This document shows positions 34,225 through 42,909 of a DNA stretch of 64,000 nt, piece after piece. Source of the stretch: Nocardia asteroides (lineage in GTDB: Bacteria; Actinomycetota; Actinomycetes; Mycobacteriales; Mycobacteriaceae); the NCBI RefSeq assembly GCF_021183625.1, contig NZ_CP089214.1, positions 2,418,001-2,482,000 on the forward strand. The letters are read 5' to 3'. How positions within the stretch are numbered: position 1 is the stretch's first letter; every line of letters begins with the position of its first letter. Made by a program: the position numbers and the translations under genes. The notes below the pieces were generated by a model, which was not told where the DNA came from, made no database searches, and saw nothing but the letters and a program-made list of their open reading frames with translations.

Positions 34225-35496
34225 ATGGCGGTACAGCGGGCAGTCTCCCGAACGCGGCGCGCGGCGGCGCGCTTCGGTACCCGGCGGCGCGGGCCCGACG
34301 GCAGGCGCTTCGGCCGGGCGGGACTCGTCGGCATCGCCGCGCTCCTGCTCGCGGCGGGCACCGGGCTCGGCGCGGGCCCGGCCGCGGCGGGGCCGATCTA
34401 CCCGGCTCCCGACCCCGACGCCTTCTACGCCGCCCCCGCGGACGTCGCCCGCTTCAACCTCGGCGACGTCATGCGCAGCAGGCAGGTGCCCGCGCCGAGC
34501 TACCCCGGCGCCACCGCCTGGCAGTTGCTCTTCCGCAGCACCGACTCGCAGGGCGGGCCGATCGGCGCGGTGACGACGGTGCTGGTGCCGCCGGGCGGTG
34601 GCGCGAACCGGCCGGTGGTGTCGTACCAGCCGTTCGTCAACGCGCTCGGCCTGCGCTGCGCCCCCTCGCACGCGCTCTTCGACGGCGGGCTGCGCGAGGG
34701 TCCGGTGCTGAACCTGCTGCTCGGCCGCGGCTGGGCGGTCGCGGTGCCGGATCACCTCGGCCCGAACAGCGCCTACGGCGCGGCCCGGCTCGGCGGCCGG
34801 ATCACCCTGGACGGCCTGCGCGCGGTGCAGCGGTTCGCCCCGGCCGGGCTCGGCGGCAGCCCGATGGGGCTGGCCGGCTACTCCGGCGGCGGCATGGCGA
34901 CCGGCTTCGCGGCCGCGCTCGCCCCGGACTACGCGCCGGAGCTGCCCCTGGTCGGGGTGGCCGAGGGCGGGGTTCCGATGAACATCGGCAAGCTGGCACT
35001 CGACCTCGGCATGCAGCCGAACCCGCTGTTCGGGCTCGGCTTCGCGGCCGCCATGGGGCTGGAGCGGGAGTACCCGGGGCAGCTGCCGATGGAGGCCATC
35101 CTGAAGCCGGCGGGCGCGGATATGCGCAACCGGATCGCGAACGGCTGCACCGACGAGATCATCGCGGCGGGCGCGAACCGCAGCCTGCCCGACGTCTTCT
35201 CCGGCCCGCTCGACACCGCCGACCCCGAGACCGTGCGCATCCTGCACGAGAACAGCCTGGAGATCTTCCCCGGCGTGCCGCGGATCCCCACCTACGTCTG
35301 GCACGGCACCAACGACGCGGTCTCGCCGCAGCTGGTGCGCGAGGTCGTCGGCCGCTACTGCGGCTCCGGGGCCAGGGTGCAGCTGGACATGCTGCCCGGC
35401 ACCGACCACGGCACCGCCATCCCGGAGGGCAGCGCGCGGGCCTTCGACTTCCTGGCCGACCGCTTCGCCGGAGTCCCCGCCCCCGCCAACTGCTGA
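34225..35496 (+). CDS. Secreted LIP-family lipase
   Basis: 423 residues from ATG 34225 with CTGGAGAAACAACG upstream. A long basic N-region and hydrophobic stretch (AGLVGIAALLLAAGTGLGAG, ending AAAGPIY) form the signal peptide. The alpha/beta hydrolase nucleophile is in GLAGYSGGGMATGF (Ser about 220), the acid is in WHGTNDAVSP and the His in GTDHGTAIP. The family (secretory lipase, PF03583 type) is common in Nocardia and mycobacteria and hydrolyses acyl esters outside the cell. A strong terminator follows. Confidence 0.9.
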   Translation: MAVQRAVSRTRRAAARFGTRRRGPDGRRFGRAGLVGIAALLLAAGTGLGAGPAAAGPIYPAPDPDAFYAAPADVARFNLGDVMRSRQVPAPSYPGATAWQLLFRSTDSQGGPIGAVTTVLVPPGGGANRPVVSYQPFVNALGLRCAPSHALFDGGLREGPVLNLLLGRGWAVAVPDHLGPNSAYGAARLGGRITLDGLRAVQRFAPAGLGGSPMGLAGYSGGGMATGFAAALAPDYAPELPLVGVAEGGVPMNIGKLALDLGMQPNPLFGLGFAAAMGLEREYPGQLPMEAILKPAGADMRNRIANGCTDEIIAAGANRSLPDVFSGPLDTADPETVRILHENSLEIFPGVPRIPTYVWHGTNDAVSPQLVREVVGRYCGSGARVQLDMLPGTDHGTAIPEGSARAFDFLADRFAGVPAPANC

Positions 35497-35502
35497 CGAT
35501 GA

Positions 35503-35542
35503 CGCCGAAACGCCCGGACCAGCCGGTCCGGGCGTTTCGGCG
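35503..35542. terminator. Bidirectional terminator with 18-bp perfect stem
   Basis: CGCCGAAACGCCCGGACC (35503-35520) and GGTCCGGGCGTTTCGGCG (35525-35542) pair perfectly around AGCC. It fills the space between the convergent lipase and MFS genes. Confidence 0.85.
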
Positions 35543-35548
35543 TTGAAC

Positions 35549-37042
35549 TCAGTGCGCGAGAACGGGTTCGCCCTCGGCGGGGGCCGGGACGGTGTTCGGC
35601 ATCAGGAAGCCGACGATCACCGCGCCAGCCGCGAAGATCGCGGTGGCCCACCAGAAGCTGGTGGTGTAGCTCTCGATCGCGGACTGCGCCACCGCCTCCG
35701 GGCTCAGCGTCCGGCCGGCCAGGTAGTCCGAGGCCGCCGATGCCGCGATGGTGCTGAGCAGCGCGGTACCGATCGAGCCGCCGACCTGCTGGCTGGTGTT
35801 GATGGTCGCCGAGGCGACCCCGGCGTCGGTGTGCCCGACGCCCGACGTCGCGCCCTGGAAGGCGACCGACATGGCGCCGCCGAGGCCGAGACCCAGGATC
35901 ACCAGCGCGGGCAGGATAGCGGTGGCGTAACTCGAATCCAGCTCGATCCGGGTGAGCAGCAGCATGCCGACCGCGGCGATCGTGAAGCCGCCGCTGACCA
36001 CGACCTTCGGCCCGACCCGTGGCAGCAGCACCGAGGGCGCGGTGGTCGAGGAGATCACCATGCCCGCGACCATCGGCAGGAAGGCGAGGCCGGTGGTGAT
36101 CGGGGTGTAGCCGAGCGTCAGCTGCAGGTAGTAGGTGAGGAAGAGGAAGATCGCGAACATCCCGATCCCCATCACGAAGACGGTGAGGTAGGAGGCGCCG
36201 CGGGTGCGGTCGAGCACGATCCGCAGCGGCAGCAGCGGATGCGCGACCCGGGTCTGCAGCCGGACGAAGACCGCGAGCAGCGCCGCGCCGCCGACCAGGA
36301 AGCCAAGCGTCAGCGGGTCGGACCAGCCCTCGGACTCGGCGTGCGAGAAGCCGTAGACGATGGCGAAGAGCGCGGCGGTGACGCTCAGCGTGCCGGGCAG
36401 ATCGAGCCGCGGGCGATCGGTGGCGACGTGCTTGGCGAGCAGCAGCGCCGCGCCGACCAGCGCGACGGCGGCGAAGCCGAGGTTGACGAACATCACCCAG
36501 CGCCACGAGGCCCACTCGGTGAGCGCGCCGCCGAGCAGCAGCCCGATGGCGCCGCCGGTGCCTGCCACCGCGCCGAAGATGCCGAAGGCGCGGGCCCGCT
36601 CGGCGGGCTCGGTGAAGGTGACGGTGAGCAGCGAGAGCGCGGCGGGGGCGAGCAGCGCGCCGAAGACGCCCTGGCCGACGCGGGCGGCGACCAGCATCTC
36701 GAAGCTGGTGGCGGCGCCGCCGATGGCGGAGGCGACGGCGAAGCCGATCAGCCCGGTGATGAAGGCGGTGCGCCTGCCGAAGAGGTCGCTGAGCCTGCCG
36801 CCGAGCAGTAGCAGGCTGCCGAAGGCGAGCGCGTACCCGGTGATCACCCACTGCCGGTCGCCGTCGCCGAAGCCGAGGTCGGCCTGGGCAGCGGGGAGCG
36901 CGATGTTCACGACGGTGGCGTCGAGCACCACCATCAGCTGGGCGATGCCGATGACGGCGAGCACCCACCAGCGGACGGCGGCGGAGCCGCGCCTGCCGGT
37001 CTCCGCGGCGGCCGGGGCCGCGGTATCGATCGTGGTAGTCAT
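35549..37042 (-). CDS. DHA2-type MFS drug-efflux transporter (14 helices)
   Basis: 497 residues from ATG 37042, preceded by CAGGGGAGAAGA. Motif D1-type VVLDATVVNIALPAAQADLG, motif A LLLGGRLSDLFGRR and motif C-type AVAGTGGAIGLLLGGALTEW are all present, as in proton-driven multidrug exporters. It is divergent from a TetR gene with 124 bases between, and a perfect dyad lies in that spacer. Repression by the TetR protein is therefore likely. The substrate is unknown. Confidence 0.92.
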   Translation of the reverse strand: MTTTIDTAAPAAAETGRRGSAAVRWWVLAVIGIAQLMVVLDATVVNIALPAAQADLGFGDGDRQWVITGYALAFGSLLLLGGRLSDLFGRRTAFITGLIGFAVASAIGGAATSFEMLVAARVGQGVFGALLAPAALSLLTVTFTEPAERARAFGIFGAVAGTGGAIGLLLGGALTEWASWRWVMFVNLGFAAVALVGAALLLAKHVATDRPRLDLPGTLSVTAALFAIVYGFSHAESEGWSDPLTLGFLVGGAALLAVFVRLQTRVAHPLLPLRIVLDRTRGASYLTVFVMGIGMFAIFLFLTYYLQLTLGYTPITTGLAFLPMVAGMVISSTTAPSVLLPRVGPKVVVSGGFTIAAVGMLLLTRIELDSSYATAILPALVILGLGLGGAMSVAFQGATSGVGHTDAGVASATINTSQQVGGSIGTALLSTIAASAASDYLAGRTLSPEAVAQSAIESYTTSFWWATAIFAAGAVIVGFLMPNTVPAPAEGEPVLAH

Positions 37043-37077
37043 TCTTCTCCCCTGGGGATCGGAGTCGAGCTGCGAAT

Positions 37078-37096
37078 GTGGAGGCATGGCCTCCAC
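37078..37096. promoter_or_regulatory. Candidate TetR operator
   Basis: GTGGAGGC-ATG-GCCTCCAC is a perfect 19-base dyad in the spacer between the MFS and TetR genes, 36 bases upstream of the transporter start. TetR proteins bind such dyads to repress divergent exporters. Confidence 0.6.
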
Positions 37097-37166
37097 TTAC
37101 TCGGAGACTATCACCATAACGGAGAGACCGCCTCCGGTTAATCCCGAGCGTTGCTAGACTGAGGTT

Positions 37167-37850
37167 GTGAGTCCCACCACGTCGACCTCTCCCAGCCATG
37201 CCCCCCGCCGCCTCCGCGCCGACGCCGCGCGCAATCAGGAGCGCATCGTCGCCGCCGCGCGCGAGCTCTTCGGCGAGCGCGGGCTGGAGATCTCGCTGGA
37301 CGACGTGGCCGAGCGCGCCGGCGTCGGGGTCGGCACCGTGTACCGCCGCTTCGCGAGCAAGAAGGAGCTGATCGTCCAGGTCTTCGCCCAGCAGATGGAC
37401 GAATTCGTGGCCGCGGCCGAGACCGCGGCCCGCAACCCGGACCCATGGGCGGCGCTGGTCGAGTTCTTCGAGTACGCCTGCGAGCACCTCGCGGGCAGCC
37501 GCGGCCTGAGCGAGGTGCTGCTGGAGCTCGACGATCAGATCGAGCGCTTCCGCGACCTGCGCGAGCGGATGCAGACGCCGCTGAACCGCATCGTCGAGCG
37601 CGCCCGCGCCACCGGCGACCTGCACCAGGACGTGCAGCCGACCGACCTCTTCGCGCTGGTGCACATGATCGACAGCTTCGCCGAGTTCTGCCGCCCGGTG
37701 GCGCCGGAGACCTGGCGCCGCTACATGGCGGTGGCGCTGAACGGCGTGCGCGGCGACGGCACGGCACGGCTCCCGCTCTGCGAATCGGCGCTCACCGAGG
37801 AGCAGGTGGAGCAGGCCAAGGGCAAACTCTGCCCGCCACGCCGCCGATAA
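37167..37850 (+). CDS. TetR-family regulator
   Basis: 227 residues from GTG 37167 with GAGG just upstream. The N-terminal helix-turn-helix reads RNQERIVAAARELFGERGLE, then LDDVAERAGVGVGTVYRRFA, the classical TetR pattern. The C-terminal helical domain would bind ligand and dimerise. Gene order and the dyad at 37078-37096 point to control of the divergent MFS exporter. The ligand is unknown. Confidence 0.92.
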   Translation: MSPTTSTSPSHAPRRLRADAARNQERIVAAARELFGERGLEISLDDVAERAGVGVGTVYRRFASKKELIVQVFAQQMDEFVAAAETAARNPDPWAALVEFFEYACEHLAGSRGLSEVLLELDDQIERFRDLRERMQTPLNRIVERARATGDLHQDVQPTDLFALVHMIDSFAEFCRPVAPETWRRYMAVALNGVRGDGTARLPLCESALTEEQVEQAKGKLCPPRRR

Positions 37851-37910
37851 CTTCGGACTATCCTGCGAATTCCTGGCGACTCGCCGCACCCATCCCCTAC
37901 TGTTGGACAC

Positions 37911-39212
37911 ATGACCAACTCGCCGTGGGTGAACTGGGCAGGCGATCAGCGTTGCCACCCCGCCGTCGTCGCGCACCCGCGGGATACCGCCGAGGTCGCC
38001 GCGCTGGTCACCGCCGCCGCGGCGCGCGGCCGGAACGTGCGGGTGGCCGGAGCGGGCCACTCCTTCACCGACGCGGTGCTCACCGACGGTGTGCTGCTCG
38101 ACCTCTCGCGGATGAACCGGGTGCTGCACGTGGACCGCGCGGCCGGGCTGGCCCGGGTGCAGGCGGGCATCACGCTGCACGAGGCCAGCGCCGCGCTGCA
38201 CACGCACGGCCTCGCCTTCCCCAACCTCGGCGACATCGACGTGCAGACCGTCGCGGGCGCCACCGCCACCGGGACGCACGGCACCGGTTCCCGGCTGCGG
38301 AACATCTCCGACGCGCTGCACTCCATCGAGCTGGTCACCGCCGACGGCAGCGTGCTCGAGCTGAACGAGGAGACCGACCCGGACGGCTGGCGCGCGGCCA
38401 GGGTGAGCATCGGCGCGCTCGGCGTCGTCACCGCGGTCACGCTGCGGCTGGTGCCCTCCTTCGTGCTCGCCGGGGTGGAGCGGCCGCTCCCGCTGGAAGA
38501 CGTGCTGGCCGAGCTGGATTCGCACGTCGACGGCAACGAGCACTTCGAGTTCTACATGTTCGGTCACAGCACGCTGACCATGACCAAGCGCAACAACCGG
38601 ACCGAGGCGCCGGAGCGGCCGCGCGCCCCCGCGGTCGACTGGCTGGACGGAATCCTGCTCTCCAACCACGTCTTCGACGCGCTCTGCCGGGTGGGCAGGC
38701 GGCGGCCCGAGCTGGTCCCGCTGATCCAGCGGACCGCCGCGCGGGCGGGCGGGCACCGGCAGAAGGTGGACCGCTCGTACCGGGTCTTCGCCACCCCGCG
38801 GCTGGTGCGCTTCACCGAGATGGAGTACGCGCTGCCGCGCGCGCACGGTGCCGCCGCGATCAGGGAGATCAAGGAGATCGCGCGGCGGTTCGACACCCCG
38901 ATGCCGATCGAGGTGCGCTGGGTGGCCCCGGACGACGCCTTCCTCTCCCCGGCGGGCGGCCGGGAGACCTGCTACATCGCCGTGCACCAGTACCGGGACA
39001 TGGAGTGGGGGCCGTACTTCCGCGCCTGCGAGGCGGTCTTCGCCCGCTACCGGGGGCGGCCGCACTGGGGGAAGCGGCACTTCCGCACCGCGGAGACGCT
39101 GCGCCCGCGCTACCCGGAGTGGGAGCGGTTCGCGGCGGTGCGCCGGAAGCTGGATCCGGACGGGCTCTTCCGCAACGACTACCTGGACCGGGTGCTCGGG
39201 CCGGTCAGCTGA
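37911..39212 (+). CDS. FAD-dependent sugar-lactone oxidase (D-arabinono-1,4-lactone oxidase family)
   Basis: 433 residues from ATG 37911. The N-terminal FAD-binding domain has NVRVAGAGHSFTDAVLTDGV, where the His can bind FAD covalently, and VAGATATGTHGTG. The C-terminal ALO domain ends in RGRPHWGKRHFRTAE, with the HWGK motif of the aldonolactone oxidases. Mycobacterial relatives make ascorbate-type products from gulonolactone. It overlaps the convergent sirtuin gene by eight bases. Confidence 0.9.
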   Translation: MTNSPWVNWAGDQRCHPAVVAHPRDTAEVAALVTAAAARGRNVRVAGAGHSFTDAVLTDGVLLDLSRMNRVLHVDRAAGLARVQAGITLHEASAALHTHGLAFPNLGDIDVQTVAGATATGTHGTGSRLRNISDALHSIELVTADGSVLELNEETDPDGWRAARVSIGALGVVTAVTLRLVPSFVLAGVERPLPLEDVLAELDSHVDGNEHFEFYMFGHSTLTMTKRNNRTEAPERPRAPAVDWLDGILLSNHVFDALCRVGRRRPELVPLIQRTAARAGGHRQKVDRSYRVFATPRLVRFTEMEYALPRAHGAAAIREIKEIARRFDTPMPIEVRWVAPDDAFLSPAGGRETCYIAVHQYRDMEWGPYFRACEAVFARYRGRPHWGKRHFRTAETLRPRYPEWERFAAVRRKLDPDGLFRNDYLDRVLGPVS

Positions 39213-39933
39213 GCAGGGATCGGACCAGCGCGGGCACCGCGGTGCCGATCGGCTCCCGGATCACCTCGGTGGCGATCCGGTCGTAGGGGGTCGGCTCGGC
39301 GTTGACGATCACCAGCTCGGCGCCCGCGTCCACCGCGACCGAGCAGAGCGAGGCGGCCGGCTCCACCTGCAGCGAGGAGCCGATGGCGAGGAAGAGCTCG
39401 CTGCGCTCGGCGATCGCCAGCGCGGCGGCGACCGTGCGCCGGTTCATCTGCTGGCCGAACATGATGGTCGCGGCCTTGAGGACGCCGCCGCAGCGCGGGC
39501 ACGGCGGGTCCGGCTCGCCGGCCGCGACCCGCTCGAGGGCCGCCGCCATGGTCGTGGTGTACGGGCACTCGACGCACTCGACGCCGAACATGGTGCCGTG
39601 GATCTCCACCACCCGCTCCGGCGTCGAGCCCGCCCGCTGGTGCAGCCCGTCCACATTCTGCGTGACGATGCCGATCTCGTGCCCCGCGTGCTCCAGCTCG
39701 GCGAGCGCGCGGTGCGCGGCGTTGGGCTCCGCGGCCCAGGCGGGGTTCTCCCGGCGGGCCTGCCAGGAGCGCACCCGGACCTCGGGGTCGCCGAGGTAGG
39801 CGTCGTAGGTGGTGAGCAGCTCGGCGATCGGGTTCGTCGTCCAGACGCCCCGCGGGCCGCGGAAGTCGGGGATTCCCGAGTCGGTGGAGATGCCCGCCCC
39901 GGTCAAGACGCCGATCCGGCGCGCCGCGCTCAT
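39205..39933 (-). CDS. SIR2-family NAD-dependent protein deacylase
   Basis: 242 residues from ATG 39933. The NAD-binding motif is LTGAGISTDSGIPDFRGP, followed by IVTQNVDGLHQRAG and the catalytic His in VVEIHGTMF. Two Cys pairs (CVEC, CPRC) form the zinc site. The sequence therefore has all sirtuin features and should remove acyl groups from Lys using NAD. It starts 10 bases after the last gene of the Asp23 operon and may be its final member. Confidence 0.93.
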   Translation of the reverse strand: MSAARRIGVLTGAGISTDSGIPDFRGPRGVWTTNPIAELLTTYDAYLGDPEVRVRSWQARRENPAWAAEPNAAHRALAELEHAGHEIGIVTQNVDGLHQRAGSTPERVVEIHGTMFGVECVECPYTTTMAAALERVAAGEPDPPCPRCGGVLKAATIMFGQQMNRRTVAAALAIAERSELFLAIGSSLQVEPAASLCSVAVDAGAELVIVNAEPTPYDRIATEVIREPIGTAVPALVRSLLS

Positions 39934-39943
39934 GGTTCCCAGC

Positions 39944-40513
39944 CTATTGCAGGGCGCGCTGCTCGTCGGCGAAGCGCAGCTCCAGGGTGACCGGGATGAT
40001 CTCGACCTCGAGCGCGGCGCGCAGCCGGGTCACGGCGTGGCCGAGGATGCGGCGGCGCAGCTCGGCGACGTCGGCGGCGGGCGCCGCGGTGACCAGCAGG
40101 TGCAGCTGCGGGGTGTCCGGGCCGCCGGAGAGCCATGCCTCGGCGGCGCGCACGCCCGGGTAGCGCTCGATGTCGGCGGCGACCGGGGCGGCGGCGGTGC
40201 CGGAGCGGAGCACGGTCCGGCCGGTGCGGTCGTCGCCGCCGACCTGCCAGCCCACCGACTTCGGCATGCGGAAGGGTTGCGCGAGCAGCCAGCGCAGGCA
40301 CAGCAGGCCGAGCAGCGCGGCGCCCGCGATCACGGCGAGGAAGACCCAGGTGGGCGGGGCCGCCGGGCCGGGTACCAGCGGGGCGCCGGTGTCGACCCAG
40401 GTCAGGCGGCCGTAGTGCGCGGCGAGGGCGTAGCCGCCAGCGGCGAGCAGCGCGAGCCCGGCGAGCCCGAGCAGCGTGCGGTTGGCCGCGGCGGGCCGGT
40501 TCATCCGATTCAT
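39944..40513 (-). CDS. AmaP-like membrane anchor protein of the Asp23 operon
   Basis: 189 residues from ATG 40513, with AGGTGGAGC upstream. Two membrane helices (LLGLAGLALLAAGGYALAAH and WVFLAVIAGAALLGLLCLRW) bracket a short loop; the cytoplasmic part of about 100 residues resembles the Asp23-interacting domain (LRSGTAAAPVAADIERYPGV, VTRLRAALEVEIIPVTLELR). In Firmicutes, AmaP tethers Asp23 to the membrane, and this protein is placed to do the same. It overlaps the preceding gene by four bases (ATGA at 40510-40513). Confidence 0.72.
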   Translation of the reverse strand: MNRMNRPAAANRTLLGLAGLALLAAGGYALAAHYGRLTWVDTGAPLVPGPAAPPTWVFLAVIAGAALLGLLCLRWLLAQPFRMPKSVGWQVGGDDRTGRTVLRSGTAAAPVAADIERYPGVRAAEAWLSGGPDTPQLHLLVTAAPAADVAELRRRILGHAVTRLRAALEVEIIPVTLELRFADEQRALQ

Positions 40514-41115
40514 GCTCCACCTTCGATGTTCGTGCGGTGCGCCTGCCCCGGGCCGAGGGGCGCGGCCGTCCCGCGGGCAGGCGAGTTCGCCACCTCCGGC
40601 GTCCGCAGCGACGTGCGCACCCGGCGCACCGAGCGGGTTCCGATCTCCCGCAGCCGGTTCGACACCCGGTCGCACACCGCATCGGCGGTGCCCGCCGACT
40701 CGACCCGATCGGTTCGCGCCTCGATCCTGACCGACCGGCGGCCCAACCGCACCCCGCGGGCGGTCACCCCGTCCACCGTCTCGGCGCTCTCCCGGATCGC
40801 GGCGCGCAGCCCGCGCCGGGACACCCCGGCGCGCAGCCCCTCCTCGTCGACCAGCGGAACCAGCAGCGCGCGCCCCGGCCAGACCGCCGCGACCAGCAGC
40901 AGCGCGCCGAGCGTCAGCGCGCCGATGCCGGTGACCAGCACCGGCGTCTCGCCCCACTCGACCGCGTACAGCTCGGCCGCGACCCGGTCGTAGGAGACGA
41001 ACTCGCGGGTGTCGGTGAGCCGCTGCACCAGCGAGACGATCACCGCGATCGCCGCGGCGAGCAGCACGAGGGCGAGCAGCACCGCGGGAACGACCCGGCG
41101 CGGCCGCCTGGTCAC
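40510..41115 (-). CDS. DUF6286-like membrane protein of the Asp23 operon
   Basis: 201 residues. Two membrane helices (PAVLLALVLLAAAIAVIVSL and ETPVLVTGIGALTLGALLLV) are followed by a basic soluble part with an Asp23-like betabetaalpha look (RGVRLGRRSVRIEARTDRVE). It overlaps both neighbours by four bases. Similar proteins accompany Asp23 genes in actinobacteria. The function is not established; a second membrane partner for Asp23 proteins is the simplest reading. Confidence 0.68.
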   Translation of the reverse strand: MTRRPRRVVPAVLLALVLLAAAIAVIVSLVQRLTDTREFVSYDRVAAELYAVEWGETPVLVTGIGALTLGALLLVAAVWPGRALLVPLVDEEGLRAGVSRRGLRAAIRESAETVDGVTARGVRLGRRSVRIEARTDRVESAGTADAVCDRVSNRLREIGTRSVRRVRTSLRTPEVANSPARGTAAPLGPGQAHRTNIEGGA

Positions 41116-41483
41116 GACACCCGCCCGGTGGCGGGCGCCGCGTCACCGACGAGCGCGGGCACCAGGATCTCCACCCGGGCCACCCGCAGCCCGGTGAGCT
41201 CGCCGACACGCGCGGTCAGGTGCGCCCGGCAGGCGTCGGTGACCCTGCGGACCGGCTCGGGATACCGAATCGGCACCTCGGCGTCGAGCAGGGCGTGGTC
41301 GCCGCGCACGACGGCCTTGACCTGCACCGGCCCGGCGACGCCCGGCACCTCACCGGCCGCCTGCGCGGCGATCCGCCGCACCGCGCGCGGCGCCACCGTG
41401 GTGACTCCGCGCGCCTCCGGCGCACGGAGGCCGGTGGCACTCCCCTCCGGCGCGGCGGTGACCGCCGCGGGCGCGGCGGTCAC
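41112..41483 (-). CDS. Asp23/Gls24-family protein
   Basis: 123 residues. The core RRIAAQAAGEVPGVAGPVQV, then ALLDAEVPIRYPEPVRRVTD, with an ACRAHLTARVGELTGLRVAR helix, matches Asp23. The N-terminal 25 residues are Ala-rich and probably flexible. It is coupled to both neighbours by ATGA overlaps (41112-41115, 41480-41483). The family gathers near the membrane and is linked to envelope stress. Confidence 0.78.
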   Translation of the reverse strand: MTAAPAAVTAAPEGSATGLRAPEARGVTTVAPRAVRRIAAQAAGEVPGVAGPVQVKAVVRGDHALLDAEVPIRYPEPVRRVTDACRAHLTARVGELTGLRVARVEILVPALVGDAAPATGRVS

Positions 41484-41668
41484 CTCCCGCCCCGCCGCTG
41501 CGCGGAGCGGACCAGCTCGGCCACGTCGAGCTCGCCGTCGAGCCAGCGCCCGACCAGCAGCCCGAGCGCGCCGAAGAGCAGCACCACCACGAACGCGCCG
41601 AACCCGCCGAAGGCGCCCGCGAAGCCGAGCGCGAGCCCGGCGAGCAGCCCGAGTGTCGTCCCGTTCAC
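41480..41668 (-). CDS. Small two-helix membrane protein (DUF2273-like)
   Basis: 62 residues. Two hydrophobic helices (TLGLLAGLALGFAGAFGGFG, then AFVVVLLFGALGLLVGRWL) end in the polar tail DGELDVAELVRSAQRRGGR. Small proteins of this size and layout accompany Asp23 genes in Gram-positive bacteria. It begins three bases after the preceding Asp23 stop and overlaps the next gene by four. Confidence 0.7.
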   Translation of the reverse strand: MNGTTLGLLAGLALGFAGAFGGFGAFVVVLLFGALGLLVGRWLDGELDVAELVRSAQRRGGR

Positions 41669-41670
41669 GG

Positions 41671-42165
41671 CTACTGCACCCGGCTCGGCGGGGCGGGCGC
41701 GTCCTCGTCGTCCCCGGGGATGAAGACGTCGTTGACGTTGATGTTGACCTCGACGACCTCGAGCCCGGTCATCTGCTCGATCGCGGTGATCACGTTGCGC
41801 CGCACCGCCCTGGCGATCTCGGCGATGGCGACGCCGTACTCGACGACGATCTCCACGTCGACCGCGGCCTGGGTCTCGCCGACCTCGACGGAGACGCCCT
41901 GGCCGATGCTGGCCGACGCACCGGGGATGCGGTCGCGCAGCGCGGCGAAGGCCCGGCTGGAGCCCGCGCCGAGCGCGTGCACCCCGCGCACCTCGCGGGC
42001 GGCGAGCCCGGCGATCTTCTGCACCACCATGTCAGCGATGGTGGTGGTGCCCTGATCGGTCACCAGGGCATTGGCCTTGCGGATCGGATCCTTCTGCAGG
42101 GTCTCCCCGGCGACGGGCTTGGCCGCGTCGGCGTGGTTCTTCGGTTCGGTGAGCGGTGCGGACAT
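41671..42165 (-). CDS. Asp23/Gls24-family protein, full-length
   Basis: 164 residues from ATG 42165 with the strong site AGAGGAGGAACG. This is the most typical Asp23 of the cluster: MVVQKIAGLAAREVRGVHAL, then GVSVEVGETQAAVDVEIVVE and RRNVITAIEQMTGLEVVEVN, ending in VNINVNDVFIPGDDED. An own ribosome site and a 58-base gap before it suggest separate translation within the same transcript. The role is envelope homeostasis, by analogy with the staphylococcal protein. Confidence 0.88.
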   Translation of the reverse strand: MSAPLTEPKNHADAAKPVAGETLQKDPIRKANALVTDQGTTTIADMVVQKIAGLAAREVRGVHALGAGSSRAFAALRDRIPGASASIGQGVSVEVGETQAAVDVEIVVEYGVAIAEIARAVRRNVITAIEQMTGLEVVEVNINVNDVFIPGDDEDAPAPPSRVQ

Positions 42166-42223
42166 CGTTCCTCCTCTGGTCTTTTCGGGTTCGTGGTGTT
42201 CGACCCGCCGGGGTGCGGGTTCG

Positions 42224-42544
42224 TCATGGGGGTGTGACCGGCGTCACCTTGGTGAAGGCGGCGGCATCCAGCTCGCAGACCACGAGCCGCAGCGCCGCTC
42301 CCGCCAGCGCCGTGCCGGCCAGCGCCGCCCGGATGCCGTGCTCGGCCGCGGTGAGCAGCGGCGGCAGCGGCAGCGCGCGGGCGACAACGCGCACGGTGAC
42401 CAGGCGGGGCGTCAGCTCGACGCCGTCGCCGCCCGGCCGGGGCAGCCAGGAGGGGCCCGCGGGGCCGAGCGGCTGCGCCGGGCGCAGCCCGGGCACGGCG
42501 CGGACGGCGTCGGTCACCGCGCGCACGAGCTCGCTCTCGGTCAC
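42224..42544 (-). CDS. Hypothetical protein of the Asp23 operon, 106 aa
   Basis: The sequence starts SELVRAVTDAVRAVPGLRPA, has a central VELTPRLVTVRVVARALPLP and ends with LVVCELDAAAFTKVTPVTPP. That beta-alpha alternation is like a shortened Asp23 fold, but the match is weak. It overlaps the Asp23 gene upstream by four bases (ATGA at 42541-42544), so it belongs to the operon. Confidence 0.6.
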   Translation of the reverse strand: MTESELVRAVTDAVRAVPGLRPAQPLGPAGPSWLPRPGGDGVELTPRLVTVRVVARALPLPPLLTAAEHGIRAALAGTALAGAALRLVVCELDAAAFTKVTPVTPP

Positions 42545-42909
42545 GGGCCGACCTCGATGTCGAGGATGCTCACGGTCACCGCGGCAACCCGCTGACCGGT
42601 GTGCTCGGCCAGCACCCTGGCAATCTCGCGCTGCACCGCGATCCCGGCCGCTGCCGCCGGGCGCTCGGTGGAGAGCACCACGTCGACCTCGACGGTGATC
42701 CGGCCGTCGGCGTGGTTGCGCACCCTGACCCCGTCCGCGATCGCGGCGTCGGTGCCGCCGAAGCGCTGCCTGCCGGTGCGCACCCAGGTCGAGACCAGGC
42801 CACGCATGCCCGGCTCCAGCCGCAGCACGCCGGGCACCGCGAGCGCGGCGCGCGCCGCGACCGCCGCGAGCACCGCGGGCTCGACCACGAATTCGGTCAC
42901 CTGGGTCAT
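42541..42909 (-). CDS. Asp23/Gls24-family protein, short
   Basis: 122 residues. LAAVAARAALAVPGVLRLEP, then GVRVRNHADGRITVEVDVVL and REIARVLAEHTGQRVAAVTV form the Asp23 core. It is coupled to both neighbours (ATGA at 42906-42909 and 42541-42544). It is one of at least four Asp23-type domains encoded in this operon. Confidence 0.8.
   Translation of the reverse strand: MTQVTEFVVEPAVLAAVAARAALAVPGVLRLEPGMRGLVSTWVRTGRQRFGGTDAAIADGVRVRNHADGRITVEVDVVLSTERPAAAAGIAVQREIARVLAEHTGQRVAAVTVSILDIEVGP

Noticed and set aside
32220..35546. Open frame of over 1100 codons on the plus strand opposite phosphoglucomutase
   Set aside because: It is the antisense of a well-defined gene and runs on through the lipase in a wrong frame; its composition reflects GC-rich codon bias.
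35355..39080. Open frame of over 1200 codons on the minus strand across four genes
   Set aside because: It covers recognised genes on both strands in the wrong frame and has no protein-like segment.
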